44,522 nucleotides of DNA from Embleya sp040605455 (GCF_040605455.1 NZ_JBEXCV010000065.1:1-44522), one strand, 5' to 3'. Counted from the first letter of the stretch, positions 17,404 to 25,576 are shown. Numbers and translations: made by a program. Notes: generated from the letters alone by a model not told the origin.

Positions 17404-18236
17404 CAGGCGGCCTGTTCCTGCCGGGTGCCCACCTGCGAGAGATCGACCATCCGGGCGGCGATCGCCTCGGGGGTGGGCCGGTACAGCTCACCCGCGAGGT
17501 TGCCGGCGGCCAGGAAGACCACCCGGTCCGCGTAGGACGCGGCGACCGGGTCGTGGGTGACCATGACGATGGTGGCGCCGGTGTCGTCCACCGCGCGGCG
17601 CAGCAGGTCGAGCACCTCGGCGGCGGTGGTGGTGTCCAGCGCCCCGGTGGGCTCGTCCGCGAACAGCACGTCGGGTCGGGTGACCAGGGCGCGGGCGATC
17701 GCCACGCGTTGTTGCTGGCCGCCTGACAGTTGGGCGGGCCGTCGGCTCGCGTGCCGGTCCAGGCCGACCGTCGCGAGCACCTCGGCGGCGCGCCGGCGGT
17801 CGGCGCGTACCCCCGCCAGGCGCAGCGGGAGCAGGACGTTCTTCTCGACGGTGAGCGAGGGCAGCAGGTTGAACGCCTGGAAGACGAAGCCGAGCCGGGT
17901 CCGGCGCAGCCGGGTGAGCTCGTTCTCCTTCATCGCGGTCAGGTCGTCGGTGCCCAGCAGCACCCGGCCACCGTCCGGCCGGTCCAGACCCGCGGCGCAG
18001 TGCAGGAACGTGCTCTTGCCGGATCCGGACGGACCCATCACGGCGGTGAACGTGCCCCTGGGGATGGCCAGGTCGATGCCGCGCAGCGCGTGCACCGCCG
18101 ACGCGCCCTTGCCGTACGCCTTGGTCACCGCGTCCAACCGCACCGCGCAGTCGACCGACGCGGGCGCCGCGTACCGCGGGGTGTACGCGGCATCCTTCTT
18201 CGCCTGCCGTGTACCGCGACCGCCTCGCCCGAACAT
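17403..18236 (-). CDS. ABC transporter ATP-binding protein (LolD/MacB type, module 2)
   Basis: This 277-aa ATPase has Walker A GPSGSGKST at 68-76, Q120, LSGGQ at 170-174, Walker B with Glu195 in FADEPTGALD and H-loop His228. An unusual basic N-terminal extension of about 30 residues precedes the domain. It powers the permease encoded immediately downstream. ATG 18236 has GGGAGG five to six bases upstream. The leader region holds a short inverted repeat (CCTGT/ACAGG near 18259-18276) that could be an operator. Confidence 0.92.
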   Translation of the reverse strand: MFGRGGRGTRQAKKDAAYTPRYAAPASVDCAVRLDAVTKAYGKGASAVHALRGIDLAIPRGTFTAVMGPSGSGKSTFLHCAAGLDRPDGGRVLLGTDDLTAMKENELTRLRRTRLGFVFQAFNLLPSLTVEKNVLLPLRLAGVRADRRRAAEVLATVGLDRHASRRPAQLSGGQQQRVAIARALVTRPDVLFADEPTGALDTTTAAEVLDLLRRAVDDTGATIVMVTHDPVAASYADRVVFLAAGNLAGELYRPTPEAIAARMVDLSQVGTRQEQAA

Positions 18237-18331
18237 GCTGCCTCCCGTGCCTCGTAACGCCTGTCGAAACCAACAGGCTCGACGCTACGGATCGGGTGGT
18301 GTGCGTCACGAGGGTGCGACCACGCGGATCG

Positions 18332-18353
18332 GGGGTGGGGTCAACCCCACCCC
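18332..18353 (-). terminator. hairpin terminator of the MFS gene
   Basis: A perfect 9-bp stem (GGGGTGGGG with CCCCACCCC, TCAA loop) lies about 50 bases past the MFS stop codon. Confidence 0.7.
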
Positions 18354-18403
18354 TGGGCGGGGGACCAGGACGCGGGGAACGGGCGACGCCCGGACCGCGG
18401 GTC

Positions 18404-19870
18404 TCAGGCGACGGGGCGAGCGCTCGGCTTGGCCCGGCTGGGCACCACGAAGGTGACGCCGAGGGCGACGAGCGCGGCGACGGCCGCGCAGACGAAGGTC
18501 AGGATGAAGCCGCGTTCGGCGGGCAGTCCGCCCGGGCCGGGGTTGGCGGTGAGCAGCGTCGTGGAGATCGCGCTCGCGCAGGACATGCCGACGGTGCGGG
18601 CGATCGTGTTGATGCCGGTGGCGATGCCGGTCTGCTCGACCGGGACGGCGCCCACGATCAGGTTGGCCATCGCCGACATGGCGAGCCCGATGCCGATGCC
18701 GAAGACGAACATGGCGACCAGGATGTGCCGGCCGCTGGTGTGCAGGAGCGCCAGGAACGCGAAGCCCGTGGCCATCAGCACGCAGCCGGCGACCATCGCC
18801 ATCTTCGAGCCGAAACGTCTGTCGATCACGCCCGCCATGGGGCCGATCAGCAGCATCGCGAAGGCCTGCGGAAGCACGTACAGACCGGACACGGTCACCG
18901 TGGTGCCGAAGCCGTAGCCGGTGCTCTCGGGCATCTGCAGAAAGCGCGGGACCAGCAGCATGCCCGCCATCATCGAGAAGCCGACGAGCAGGCCACCGAG
19001 GTTGGTCGCCCACACTCCGCGCAGCCGCATCACCCGCATGTCCACGAGCGGTTCGTCCGTGTGCGACTCGGCGAACACCCACAGCCCGAGGAAGACGAAG
19101 CCGGCCACGAACAGGCCGATGGTGTTCAGCGAACCCCAGCCCCAGGACTCGCCCTTGCTCAGCGCCAGCATCACGCCGACCAGGCCGAGCGACAACAGCG
19201 CGCCACCGAGCCAGTGGATCCTCGCCTTGACCCGGACCGGCGAGTCGGGGATCAGGAACCACGAAGCGATCGCGGTGATGAGGCAGGTCGCCATCGGGAT
19301 CCAGAACAGCCAGTGGTAGGACAGGTGGTCCATGATCGGGCCGGTGACCACGATGCCTATGCCGCCGCCGATGCCCATGATCGCGGACATCAGGCCGATC
19401 GCACCGGCCCGGCGCTCCGGCGCAAACTCGTCGCGCACGATGCCGAAGGAGAGCGGGAAGACGGCGCCGCCGAAGCCCTGGACCACCCGGCCGATGATCA
19501 TCAGTCCGACCGAGTCGGCGAGCGCACACACCAGCGAGCCGAACGCGAGCATGCCGATGGTGAACACGAACAGGCGCTTCTTGCCGTACATGTCGCCCAG
19601 GCGCCCGAGGATGGGCGTGGTCACCGAGGCGCACAGCAGGTAGCCGGTCATCAGCCACGAGGTGGCGTCGGCGCTCGCACCGATCTCGGTCTGGATCTGT
19701 GGGAGGGCCGGCGCCAGCATCGACTGGAGCAGCGAGTAGGTCAGCGCACCCATGATCAGGACGAGTAGAACGAAACCCGTCCGGCTCATGCCTGCGGGCG
19801 CGGTCGTGATCGGGGCTTTGGGTGCGATGGGCGGGACAGTGGCGGACGGCGCCTGCTGCGCGCTCTTCAA
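18404..19870 (-). CDS. MFS drug:H+ antiporter (DHA2, 14-TM type)
   Basis: This 488-aa pump belongs to the EmrB/QacA-like DHA2 group: 14 predicted spans, motif A as GRLGDMYGKKR in the loop between TM2 and TM3, and motif C-like GIGGGIGIVVTGP. It should exchange a toxic compound for protons; the substrate is unknown. I choose TTG 19870 because AAGGA lies about seven bases upstream; an in-frame GTG and a farther start lack a ribosome site. A palindromic operator lies about 65-80 bases upstream, and a cupin gene is divergent, so pump and cupin may answer to one regulator that is not in view. Confidence 0.88.
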   Translation of the reverse strand: MKSAQQAPSATVPPIAPKAPITTAPAGMSRTGFVLLVLIMGALTYSLLQSMLAPALPQIQTEIGASADATSWLMTGYLLCASVTTPILGRLGDMYGKKRLFVFTIGMLAFGSLVCALADSVGLMIIGRVVQGFGGAVFPLSFGIVRDEFAPERRAGAIGLMSAIMGIGGGIGIVVTGPIMDHLSYHWLFWIPMATCLITAIASWFLIPDSPVRVKARIHWLGGALLSLGLVGVMLALSKGESWGWGSLNTIGLFVAGFVFLGLWVFAESHTDEPLVDMRVMRLRGVWATNLGGLLVGFSMMAGMLLVPRFLQMPESTGYGFGTTVTVSGLYVLPQAFAMLLIGPMAGVIDRRFGSKMAMVAGCVLMATGFAFLALLHTSGRHILVAMFVFGIGIGLAMSAMANLIVGAVPVEQTGIATGINTIARTVGMSCASAISTTLLTANPGPGGLPAERGFILTFVCAAVAALVALGVTFVVPSRAKPSARPVA

Positions 19871-19933
19871 GGTTGGTTCCTTACATGTACGGGCCACCGA
19901 CAAGACGGTACGGCGCCCCGTGACAGGGTTTTT

Positions 19934-19950
19934 GGTTGGGTGTACCAACC
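19934..19950 (-). promoter_or_regulatory. palindromic operator in front of the MFS gene
   Basis: GGTTGG-N5-CCAACC is a perfect 6-bp inverted repeat. Its position in the divergent MFS/cupin gap suits a TetR-type repressor. No TetR gene is adjacent. Confidence 0.5.
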
Positions 19951-20016
19951 GACTTTATGCGCCCTCGGAACACTTGATCACCGCCCGACGAGGCCCGGGG
20001 GTAAATTCCCCGTAAG

Positions 20017-20051
20017 TATTTGGCGCACAAGAGCCGGCAATTCGCCAAATA
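20017..20051 (+). promoter_or_regulatory. 9-bp inverted repeat in the cupin leader/promoter
   Basis: TATTTGGCG (20017-20025) and CGCCAAATA (20043-20051) are perfect complements separated by 17 bases, in an AT-richer stretch upstream of the cupin gene. It could be a pair of operator half-sites or an RNA hairpin. A smaller GGGG/CCCC stem precedes it near 19997-20011. Confidence 0.45.
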
Positions 20052-20126
20052 TCAGTCAAAACTCAACGTGGGATTCTGTGCCAAGATCGATCTGACGCAT
20101 CGTCACTTCCTGGGAAGGCAACCCCC

Positions 20127-20618
20127 GTGGCGGATCGAGAGCCCGAACTGCGCATCACCCACATCTCCGAAACCCCGTGGCACGAGGTCAAGGCCCAGTC
20201 GCACGGCGGCCGACGCACCTCGGTCTGGGAGAAGTTCCTGGAGTGGTCCCCCGAGCGGATGGTCATCTACGCCCGCTACGACGCGGGAGTCGTGGTCGAA
20301 CGGCACGGTCACATGTCCGAGCACTACGTCTTCGTGCTCGCCGGCGAGGTCCTGATCGGCGACCGCCCCTGCCCCGCCGGCACCCACATCACCCTCGAAC
20401 AGGGCGCCGCCTTCGGTCCCCTGATCGCCGGCCCCGAGGGCGCCACTCTGTACGAGATCATGTGCGGGGATCCCCGAGCGGTCCCCGCCGACCGCGAGGG
20501 CTTCGACCGCCTGTGCGCCGAACGCGACATCACCCCCCTCCCCAACCCGCCGGTCCCCTGGCCCGGCTGGCTCGCCACCCGCACCGACGGCGACCCGGGC
20601 GACGCGGACCGGCGCTAG
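20127..20618 (+). CDS. cupin-domain protein
   Basis: This 163-aa protein has a single cupin barrel (about 45-125). The metal-site motif is recognisable: His60, His62, Glu65/His66 in ERHGHMSEHYVFVLAGE, and Glu74. The fold supports small-molecule binding, isomerase or dioxygenase activity, but the specific role is not deducible. GTG 20127 has GAAGG about eight bases upstream. It is divergent from the MFS pump and may modify or sense the same compound. Confidence 0.75.
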   Translation: MADREPELRITHISETPWHEVKAQSHGGRRTSVWEKFLEWSPERMVIYARYDAGVVVERHGHMSEHYVFVLAGEVLIGDRPCPAGTHITLEQGAAFGPLIAGPEGATLYEIMCGDPRAVPADREGFDRLCAERDITPLPNPPVPWPGWLATRTDGDPGDADRR

Positions 20619-20633
20619 CGCACGCTCCAGGCC

Positions 20634-20670
20634 CCTGCCGACCCCCGGAGTACGACACGGGGGCGGCAGG
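20634..20670 (+). terminator. hairpin terminator of the cupin gene
   Basis: The stem CCTGCC-GA-CCCCCG pairs with CGGGGG-C-GGCAGG (one bulged position) around a 10-base loop, starting 16 bases after the stop codon. Confidence 0.65.
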
Positions 20671-20808
20671 CGGCGCTCGACGGGGCGTCACGAGGGGCCG
20701 GGGGCCGACCGCCGGCGCCCTCCACGCTTGAGCGCAGCCTCCCGAGCTCGCTGAAAAATCAGGCCACCTGCGACAGGGTGGATCTGGTTCCGGGGGCCGC
20801 GAGCCGCC

Positions 20809-20814
20809 TAGCCT
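20809..20814 (+). promoter_or_regulatory. -10 box of the leaderless aminotransferase transcript
   Basis: TAGCCT ends six bases before the ATG at 20821; there is no ribosome site in between. Confidence 0.5.
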
Positions 20815-20820
20815 CGCGAC

Positions 20821-21894
20821 ATGGACCTGAAACTGGACCCGAACGCGAACCCCGACGCGGAGCCCGGCCCGGCGCTTTCGCACTGGAGTGCCGACCCCGG
20901 CTGGCTCAACACCGCAAGCAGCGGACTGCCGCCGGACGTCGCCATCGCCGCGCTGACCCGAGCGCAGGAGACCTGGCATCGCGGGCGTACCGACATGGAC
21001 GGTTTCCATGCGGCCGGTGAGCGGGCGCGCGCGACCTTCGGGCGGATCGTCGGCGCGCCGGCCGAGGCGATCATGTCGGGCAACACCACCTCCGGGCTGC
21101 TCGCACCGTTCGCCGCCGGGCTGCCGGCCGGTGGGCGACTCGTGGTGCCGGAGGTCGAGTTCACCTCGAACCTGTTCCCGTGGCTGGTCCAAGAGGCCCG
21201 AGATGTCGAGGTGGTCACGGTACCGATTTCCGAGCTCGTCGCGGCGATCGACGAGCGCACCACGGCCGTCGCGTTCAGCCTGGTCCAGTCCGCCGACGGG
21301 TCGATCGCCGCCGAGGCGGACATCGTCGCGGCGGCCCGCGCGTACGGCGCGAGCGTCTACGTGGACGGCACGCAGGCATGCGGGTGGCTGCCGGTGGACG
21401 CCACGCGGTACGACCTGTTCGTGGTCAGCGCCTACAAGTGGCTGATGGCCCCGCGCGGCGCGGCCTACGGCTACGTCGCGCCGGAACTGGCCGCCCGCAC
21501 CCTCCCGCACGCCGCCAACTGGTACGGCGGAGCGCCCGACGTCGACCCCTACTACGGCCCGCCGCTGCGCCTGACCGACACCGCACGCCGGTTCGACACC
21601 TCGCCCTCGTGGTTGTGCCAGGTGGGCGCCGATCCCGCGCTCGAACTGGTCGAGCGGATCGGCGTCGAGCGCATCCACGCACACGACGTCGCCCTGGCCA
21701 ACCGCTTCCTGACCGCCCTGGGCCTGCCTCCCGGCGACAGCGCGATCGTCGCGATCGACCTCCCCGACGCCCGGGCCCGCCTCGAGGCCGCCGACATCCG
21801 CGGTGCGGCCCGCGCGGGCCGCACCCGGCTCGCCTTCCACGTGTACAACACCGACGCCGACGTGGACGCGGCCGTGGCCGCCCTCACGTCCTGA
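20821..21894 (+). CDS. class V aminotransferase-fold PLP enzyme
   Basis: This 357-aa fold-type I PLP enzyme resembles the actinobacterial class V aminotransferase / cysteine-desulfurase-like group. PLP residues are visible: GNTTSG phosphate site at 87-92, Asp182 and Gln185 in VDGTQACG, and the Schiff-base Lys206 in SAYKWLMAPRG. The mobile cysteine loop of true NifS/IscS desulfurases is not seen, so transamination or lyase chemistry is likelier. Substrate unknown. The ATG at 20821 is chosen because a -10 box lies right in front of it. Its neighbours give no clear pathway. Confidence 0.85.
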   Translation: MDLKLDPNANPDAEPGPALSHWSADPGWLNTASSGLPPDVAIAALTRAQETWHRGRTDMDGFHAAGERARATFGRIVGAPAEAIMSGNTTSGLLAPFAAGLPAGGRLVVPEVEFTSNLFPWLVQEARDVEVVTVPISELVAAIDERTTAVAFSLVQSADGSIAAEADIVAAARAYGASVYVDGTQACGWLPVDATRYDLFVVSAYKWLMAPRGAAYGYVAPELAARTLPHAANWYGGAPDVDPYYGPPLRLTDTARRFDTSPSWLCQVGADPALELVERIGVERIHAHDVALANRFLTALGLPPGDSAIVAIDLPDARARLEAADIRGAARAGRTRLAFHVYNTDADVDAAVAALTS

Positions 21895-21942
21895 CCCGTA
21901 CGGCCCCCCACCCGGACCCGACGACGGCCGCGCGGAGCGGGC

Positions 21943-21978
21943 CGGGGCACCGGGTGGGCCCATGCCCCCGGTGCCCCG
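21943..21978. terminator. bidirectional hairpin terminator
   Basis: A perfect 11-bp stem (CGGGGCACCGG with CCGGTGCCCCG, 14-base loop) lies between the convergent aminotransferase and LLM genes. Confidence 0.8.
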
Positions 21979-21989
21979 CGGCACGTCCC

Positions 21990-22973
21990 TCAGAGCAGTA
22001 CCGCGGCCAGCGATCGCCAATCCGCCATCGGCGCCGCGGTCATCGTGTCGCCGAGAACCTGGACGCAGACGTGATCGGCCCCGGCGGCGAAGTGCGCGTC
22101 CACGCCCGAGCGGATCGCCGATTCGTCGCCCGAGACCACCAGTCGGTCGACCAGGCGTTCGCTGCCGCCGTCGGCGAAGTCGTCCTCGCTCAGGCCCAGA
22201 CGCAGCAGGTTGCGACGGTAGTTGGGCAGTTCGAGGTAGATCCGCAGGTGCTCGCGGGCGCGCCGCAGCACCGTCTCCCGGTCCGTGGCGACGACGACGG
22301 CCTGCTCCACCGCGAGCAATCGATCCGCGCCCAACGCCGCGCGCGCCTCGGCGGTGTGCTCGGGCGTGACCAGATAGGTGTGCGCGCCCTCGGCCCGCTC
22401 CCGAGCGAGGTCCAGCATCCGCGGGCCGAGCGCCGCGAGCACGCGCGGCGGGCGCGGGGCGTCGCCGCCGGCCGCGAAGTACAGCGCGGAGTCCATCGCG
22501 TCCAGGTACTCCCGCATGTGCGCGAGCGGCTTCTCGTACCTGCGCCCACCCGGCCGCAGTCCCTCGACCAGCCCGCCGTGGCTGATCCCCAGTCCGGTCA
22601 GGAAGCGCCCGGGGTACGCCTCGTGCACCGTGCGCGACGCCGCGTTTGCGGCCATCGCGTCCCGGGCCCACACATTGGCGATCCCCGTCGCCGCGGCGAT
22701 GCGCGGTGCGGCGCCCAGCACCAACAGTGCCTGGGTGAACGCCTCGCGGCCCACCGTCTCGCCCCACCACAGTGCGCCGTAGCCGAGTTCGTCGAACTCG
22801 GCCACGGTCTCGCGCAGCTGCGACACGGGCAGGAAGTCGAGCGCGGCGGTCCACAACCCGATCCGACCCAGGTGCCGAACGAGCCCTCCCGAGGGCTCCT
22901 CCGATGGCCGAGGCCCGGTCGAGGTCGGTATCGCCGTCGGTATCGGTGTCGGTGTCGGTGTCGGTGTGGTCAT
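21990..22973 (-). CDS. LLM-class F420-dependent oxidoreductase with Thr-Pro-rich N-terminus
   Basis: This 327-aa luciferase-like enzyme shows GRIGLWTAALDFLP, GYGALWWGETVGREAF and ATGIANVWARDA, the layout of the MSMEG_4141-like branch (as I recall, TIGR03620). It likely uses reduced or oxidised F420; substrate unknown. ATG 22973 has GGGAG seven to eight bases upstream. Before the conserved domain lies an odd leader of about 30 residues (TPTPTPTPIPTAIPTSTGP) encoded by a run of near-identical six-base units. It is divergent from the AIM24 gene. Confidence 0.85.
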   Translation of the reverse strand: MTTPTPTPTPIPTAIPTSTGPRPSEEPSGGLVRHLGRIGLWTAALDFLPVSQLRETVAEFDELGYGALWWGETVGREAFTQALLVLGAAPRIAAATGIANVWARDAMAANAASRTVHEAYPGRFLTGLGISHGGLVEGLRPGGRRYEKPLAHMREYLDAMDSALYFAAGGDAPRPPRVLAALGPRMLDLARERAEGAHTYLVTPEHTAEARAALGADRLLAVEQAVVVATDRETVLRRAREHLRIYLELPNYRRNLLRLGLSEDDFADGGSERLVDRLVVSGDESAIRSGVDAHFAAGADHVCVQVLGDTMTAAPMADWRSLAAVLL

Positions 22974-23048
22974 GGCGCGCTCCCGAGATCCTGTAACGCC
23001 GTAACAGAGAGATTCTCCCGCACCATACCCGTCGACATGGGTCACCCT

Positions 23049-23065
23049 TGGTTCCGAGGGAACCA
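23049..23065. promoter_or_regulatory. 7-bp inverted repeat between LLM and AIM24 genes
   Basis: TGGTTCC-GAG-GGAACCA is a perfect inverted repeat in the 171-bp divergent gap. A second pair, CATGGT...ACCATG, spans about 23080-23103. Either could be an operator for both directions; no adjacent regulator. Confidence 0.4.
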
Positions 23066-23144
23066 TCGACGCGGAATCATGGTCTGGTCACACGAACCAT
23101 GTGCCAACCGCACCCATGCCATTGCCGGATCCGTCGGAGACCTC

Positions 23145-24047
23145 GTGCAGAGTCCGCTGTTCAACCACACGGTGAGCCAGTCCGCAGAGCGCTACAGCCT
23201 GCAGAACGCGCACATGCTCCGGGTACTGCTGGCCCCGGAGGTGGGCACCGAGGTGCTCGCCCGCAAGGGCGCGATGGTGGCCTACCAGGGAAATGTGCAG
23301 TTCGAGGGGGCGTTCCAGACCGCCGCCGAGATCCGCACCGGCGCCCTGACCGGCGACATGCTGGACCTGATGCGCTGCCACGGATGCGGCACGGTCTACC
23401 TGGCCAACCAGGCGCAGAGCATCCACATCCTGAATCTGCACAACGAGTCGCTGATCATCGAGGACGAGAACGTCCTGGCCTTGGACAACACGCTGAACTG
23501 GAGCGTCGTCCAGATCGACGCGGGCTACAACGTGGGCGGCATGGGCGCCTATTCGATGCAGATCGGCGGCACCGGCAAGGTCGTGATCACCACGTCCGGC
23601 GCACCGCTGGTACTGCGCGCCTCCAACGATCGCGAGGTGTTCGCGGACGCCGACGCGGTGATCGCCTGGACCGCCGGTCTACAGACCAGCCTCCAGGCGC
23701 AGACCACATCGGAGCGCATCTGGCGCCGTCGCCGACAGACCGGCGAGGGCTGGACGATGGCCTTCATCGGCGAGGGCTACGTGGTGGTCCAGCCCAGCGA
23801 GATCCTGCCTCCGAACGTAACCGCGATGGACGGGAACCGCTTCGTGGGCATGGGCCGGGACGGCTTCCAGAACAACACGTGGGGCGGCCCCGGCGGCCCG
23901 CACGGCACTCCGCCCCCACCGCCCGGGCCGGGCCCGTACGGCGGACCGGGCCCCTACCCCCCGGGCCAACCCGGCCCGTACGGCCCCGGCCCCCAAGGCC
24001 CGCAGGGTCCCTACGGCCCTCCCGGGCCGTACGGCCCCCCGCGCTGA
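23145..24047 (+). CDS. AIM24-family (TIGR00266-like) protein with Gly-Pro-Tyr-rich tail
   Basis: This 300-aa protein begins VQSPLFNHTVSQSAERYSLQN, followed by EVLARKGAMVAYQG, typical of the AIM24/DUF124 beta-sandwich family. Its bacterial role is unclear; the name comes from a yeast mitochondrial protein. The domain spans about 1-235. The last 50 residues are a low-complexity Gly/Pro/Tyr tail (repeats of GPYG and GPP), which may mediate surface or protein contacts. GTG 23145 is chosen because GGAGA lies five bases upstream and homologues start at this residue; upstream in-frame codons give no family match. Confidence 0.85.
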   Translation: MQSPLFNHTVSQSAERYSLQNAHMLRVLLAPEVGTEVLARKGAMVAYQGNVQFEGAFQTAAEIRTGALTGDMLDLMRCHGCGTVYLANQAQSIHILNLHNESLIIEDENVLALDNTLNWSVVQIDAGYNVGGMGAYSMQIGGTGKVVITTSGAPLVLRASNDREVFADADAVIAWTAGLQTSLQAQTTSERIWRRRRQTGEGWTMAFIGEGYVVVQPSEILPPNVTAMDGNRFVGMGRDGFQNNTWGGPGGPHGTPPPPPGPGPYGGPGPYPPGQPGPYGPGPQGPQGPYGPPGPYGPPR

Positions 24048-24054
24048 CTCCACG

Positions 24055-24077
24055 CCGGGCCCCGCGCCGCGGCCCGG
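24055..24077. terminator. short bidirectional hairpin
   Basis: A perfect 7-bp stem CCGGGCC/GGCCCGG with a 9-base loop lies between the convergent AIM24 and thioesterase genes. Confidence 0.5.
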
Positions 24078-24128
24078 GTCGGCCACTTCACCCGCAAGCG
24101 CCCGACCCGCATCGCCGCCCGACCCGCC

Positions 24129-24989
24129 CTACTCCTCCCGCCGCCGAGGCGCCCGGGCCAACTGCCGGGACTGCGCGACCAGTCGGTCCGCCGAATCCCA
24201 TACCTCGCCGTCCTCCTCCAGGTAGCCGCCGGCCAGGTTGCGCGTGGTCAACGACACCCGCAGCCACCCCGGCACCGGCCTGGCCCGCACGTGCACGGTC
24301 AGCTCCACGGTCGGCACCCAGCCGCGCAGGCCCAGGTCGAACGCGGTCGGCGGGAGCGCGTCGACCGCCAACAGCAGCGCGAGCGGATCCGGCTCGCGGC
24401 CGTCCGCGAGCCGCCACCAGGCGCGCACCTCGCCGCGTCCGGACGGCTTCCCGGTGAGCCAGCCGGCCGTCGCCGGGTCGAGCAATTGCTCGGTGCGGTC
24501 CATGAACGTGGTGCGCCGAATCGGCGCCACATCGGCAAAACTCGCGGCGCACCGCGCGGGCGAGGGCAATTCCGGCGGCCGGGCGCCGGTCCGCACCTGC
24601 GGGTCCAACCCGGCCAGATCGCCGTAGGAGGCGGTCACGTGCACCCGGGTCTCGCCGTCCTGCACGATCCGGGCGGTGCCGGTGCTGAGCGTGCGCCCCG
24701 TGCGCAATACCTCCGTACGCACCTGGGCGGGCCCCGGCTGCGAGGTGGTCAGGTAGTGCGCGGTGATCGTGAACGGGTCGGGGTGCGGCAGCGCCGCACC
24801 GAGCGCGCGGCCGGCGAGGGCGAGCAGGTATCCGCCGTTGAGGCCCATGCCGAACGCCCAGTCCGGCGAGAGCGTGGTGTCGTAGGTGCCCGGTGCGTCC
24901 GGGCGCGGGACGCACGTGGTGTCCCGATCCAGTTCGTGGCGCGGCTCGGCGGCGGCCGGCCCGGTCTCGGCGGATGCCTGCTCGGTCAT
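24129..24989 (-). CDS. acyl-CoA thioesterase-family protein (double hot-dog)
   Basis: This 286-aa protein matches the TesB-like / 4HBT_3 thioesterase family, which hydrolyses acyl-CoA thioesters in the cytoplasm. An N-terminal hot-dog half (about 30-140, with WAFGMGLNGGYLLAL and the HYLTTSQPG strand) is followed by a second half (about 165-280, RAWWRLADGREPD and the VELTVHVRARP strand). GGAG lies about eight bases before ATG 24989; an upstream extension in the same frame is Arg-rich and unlike the family. The bpa-like gene starts 114 bases before it on the same strand, so they may be cotranscribed. Confidence 0.82.
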   Translation of the reverse strand: MTEQASAETGPAAAEPRHELDRDTTCVPRPDAPGTYDTTLSPDWAFGMGLNGGYLLALAGRALGAALPHPDPFTITAHYLTTSQPGPAQVRTEVLRTGRTLSTGTARIVQDGETRVHVTASYGDLAGLDPQVRTGARPPELPSPARCAASFADVAPIRRTTFMDRTEQLLDPATAGWLTGKPSGRGEVRAWWRLADGREPDPLALLLAVDALPPTAFDLGLRGWVPTVELTVHVRARPVPGWLRVSLTTRNLAGGYLEEDGEVWDSADRLVAQSRQLARAPRRREE

Positions 24990-25102
24990 GGTGACGACTC
25001 CACGGATGCTCGGCTGACGAACGATCAGCTTGGCACAGTCATGGATTCGGGCCGCCGCCGCGCCCTCACGGCCGGCTACCCGATGCCCGCCGCGGCCCGC
25101 AC

Positions 25103-25531
25103 TCACAGATACGAGCCGTCGTCCTCTTGGTCCGGGAACCCGTTCGGCGGTCCCACCTCGGCGTTGTTCCGCAACATCAGGGTCAGCCGAATGCCGCCCC
25201 ACAACCCTTCCAGCCAGCCGATCAGCTGGGCGTGCACTATCCGCAGTTCCGCCACGCTCGGCGCATCGCCGTCGGCGAAGGGCCGGGCGAGGCGCTCCAG
25301 TTCCTCGTACAGGTCGGGTGCGAGCGAGCGCCGCAGCTCGGGCAGGGAGCGCTCGTAGACCACTCGCACCCGGCCGCGACCGGACTCGTCCAGCGGTGCG
25401 TCGCGCAGTTCCTCCAAGAGGTGGCGAATCATCTCGGCGACGCGCATCACGCGGTCCGGTGCCGGCACCAATTCGCCGAGTGGACGCTGGTCATCCCCGT
25501 CCTGGGTGGTCGTGACAATCGGATCAACCAT
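25103..25531 (-). CDS. bpa: bacterial proteasome activator (Bpa/PafE family), short form
   Basis: This 142-aa protein closely follows the mycobacterial Bpa/PafE (Rv3780) helical bundle: RVMRVAEMIRHLLEELRDAPLDES, then LAPDLYEELERLARPF and AELRIVHAQLIGWLEGLWGGI. Bpa forms a dodecameric ring on the 20S proteasome and opens it without ATP through a C-terminal GQYL motif. Here the C-terminus is GSYL (139-142), keeping Tyr-Leu. The protein is about 30 residues shorter than Rv3780, losing much of the unstructured tail before the motif. Its normal genomic partners are not in view, so it could be the genome's only Bpa or a second copy. The ribosome site is weak. Confidence 0.82.
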   Translation of the reverse strand: MVDPIVTTTQDGDDQRPLGELVPAPDRVMRVAEMIRHLLEELRDAPLDESGRGRVRVVYERSLPELRRSLAPDLYEELERLARPFADGDAPSVAELRIVHAQLIGWLEGLWGGIRLTLMLRNNAEVGPPNGFPDQEDDGSYL

Positions 25532-25576
25532 GCGCCGCGCCTACCCTGCACAGAAGCCGGAAAACCGCCGCCGGGT

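Noticed and set aside
8319..18236. Recent tandem duplication of one ABC module
   Set aside because: The two permeases share plan and signature motifs but differ throughout the extracytoplasmic domains, and only one has the DUF2269-like gene.
20821..21894. Cysteine desulfurase (IscS/NifS)
   Set aside because: The PLP motifs fit class V enzymes in general, but the conserved catalytic cysteine loop is not seen and no Fe-S assembly genes are nearby.
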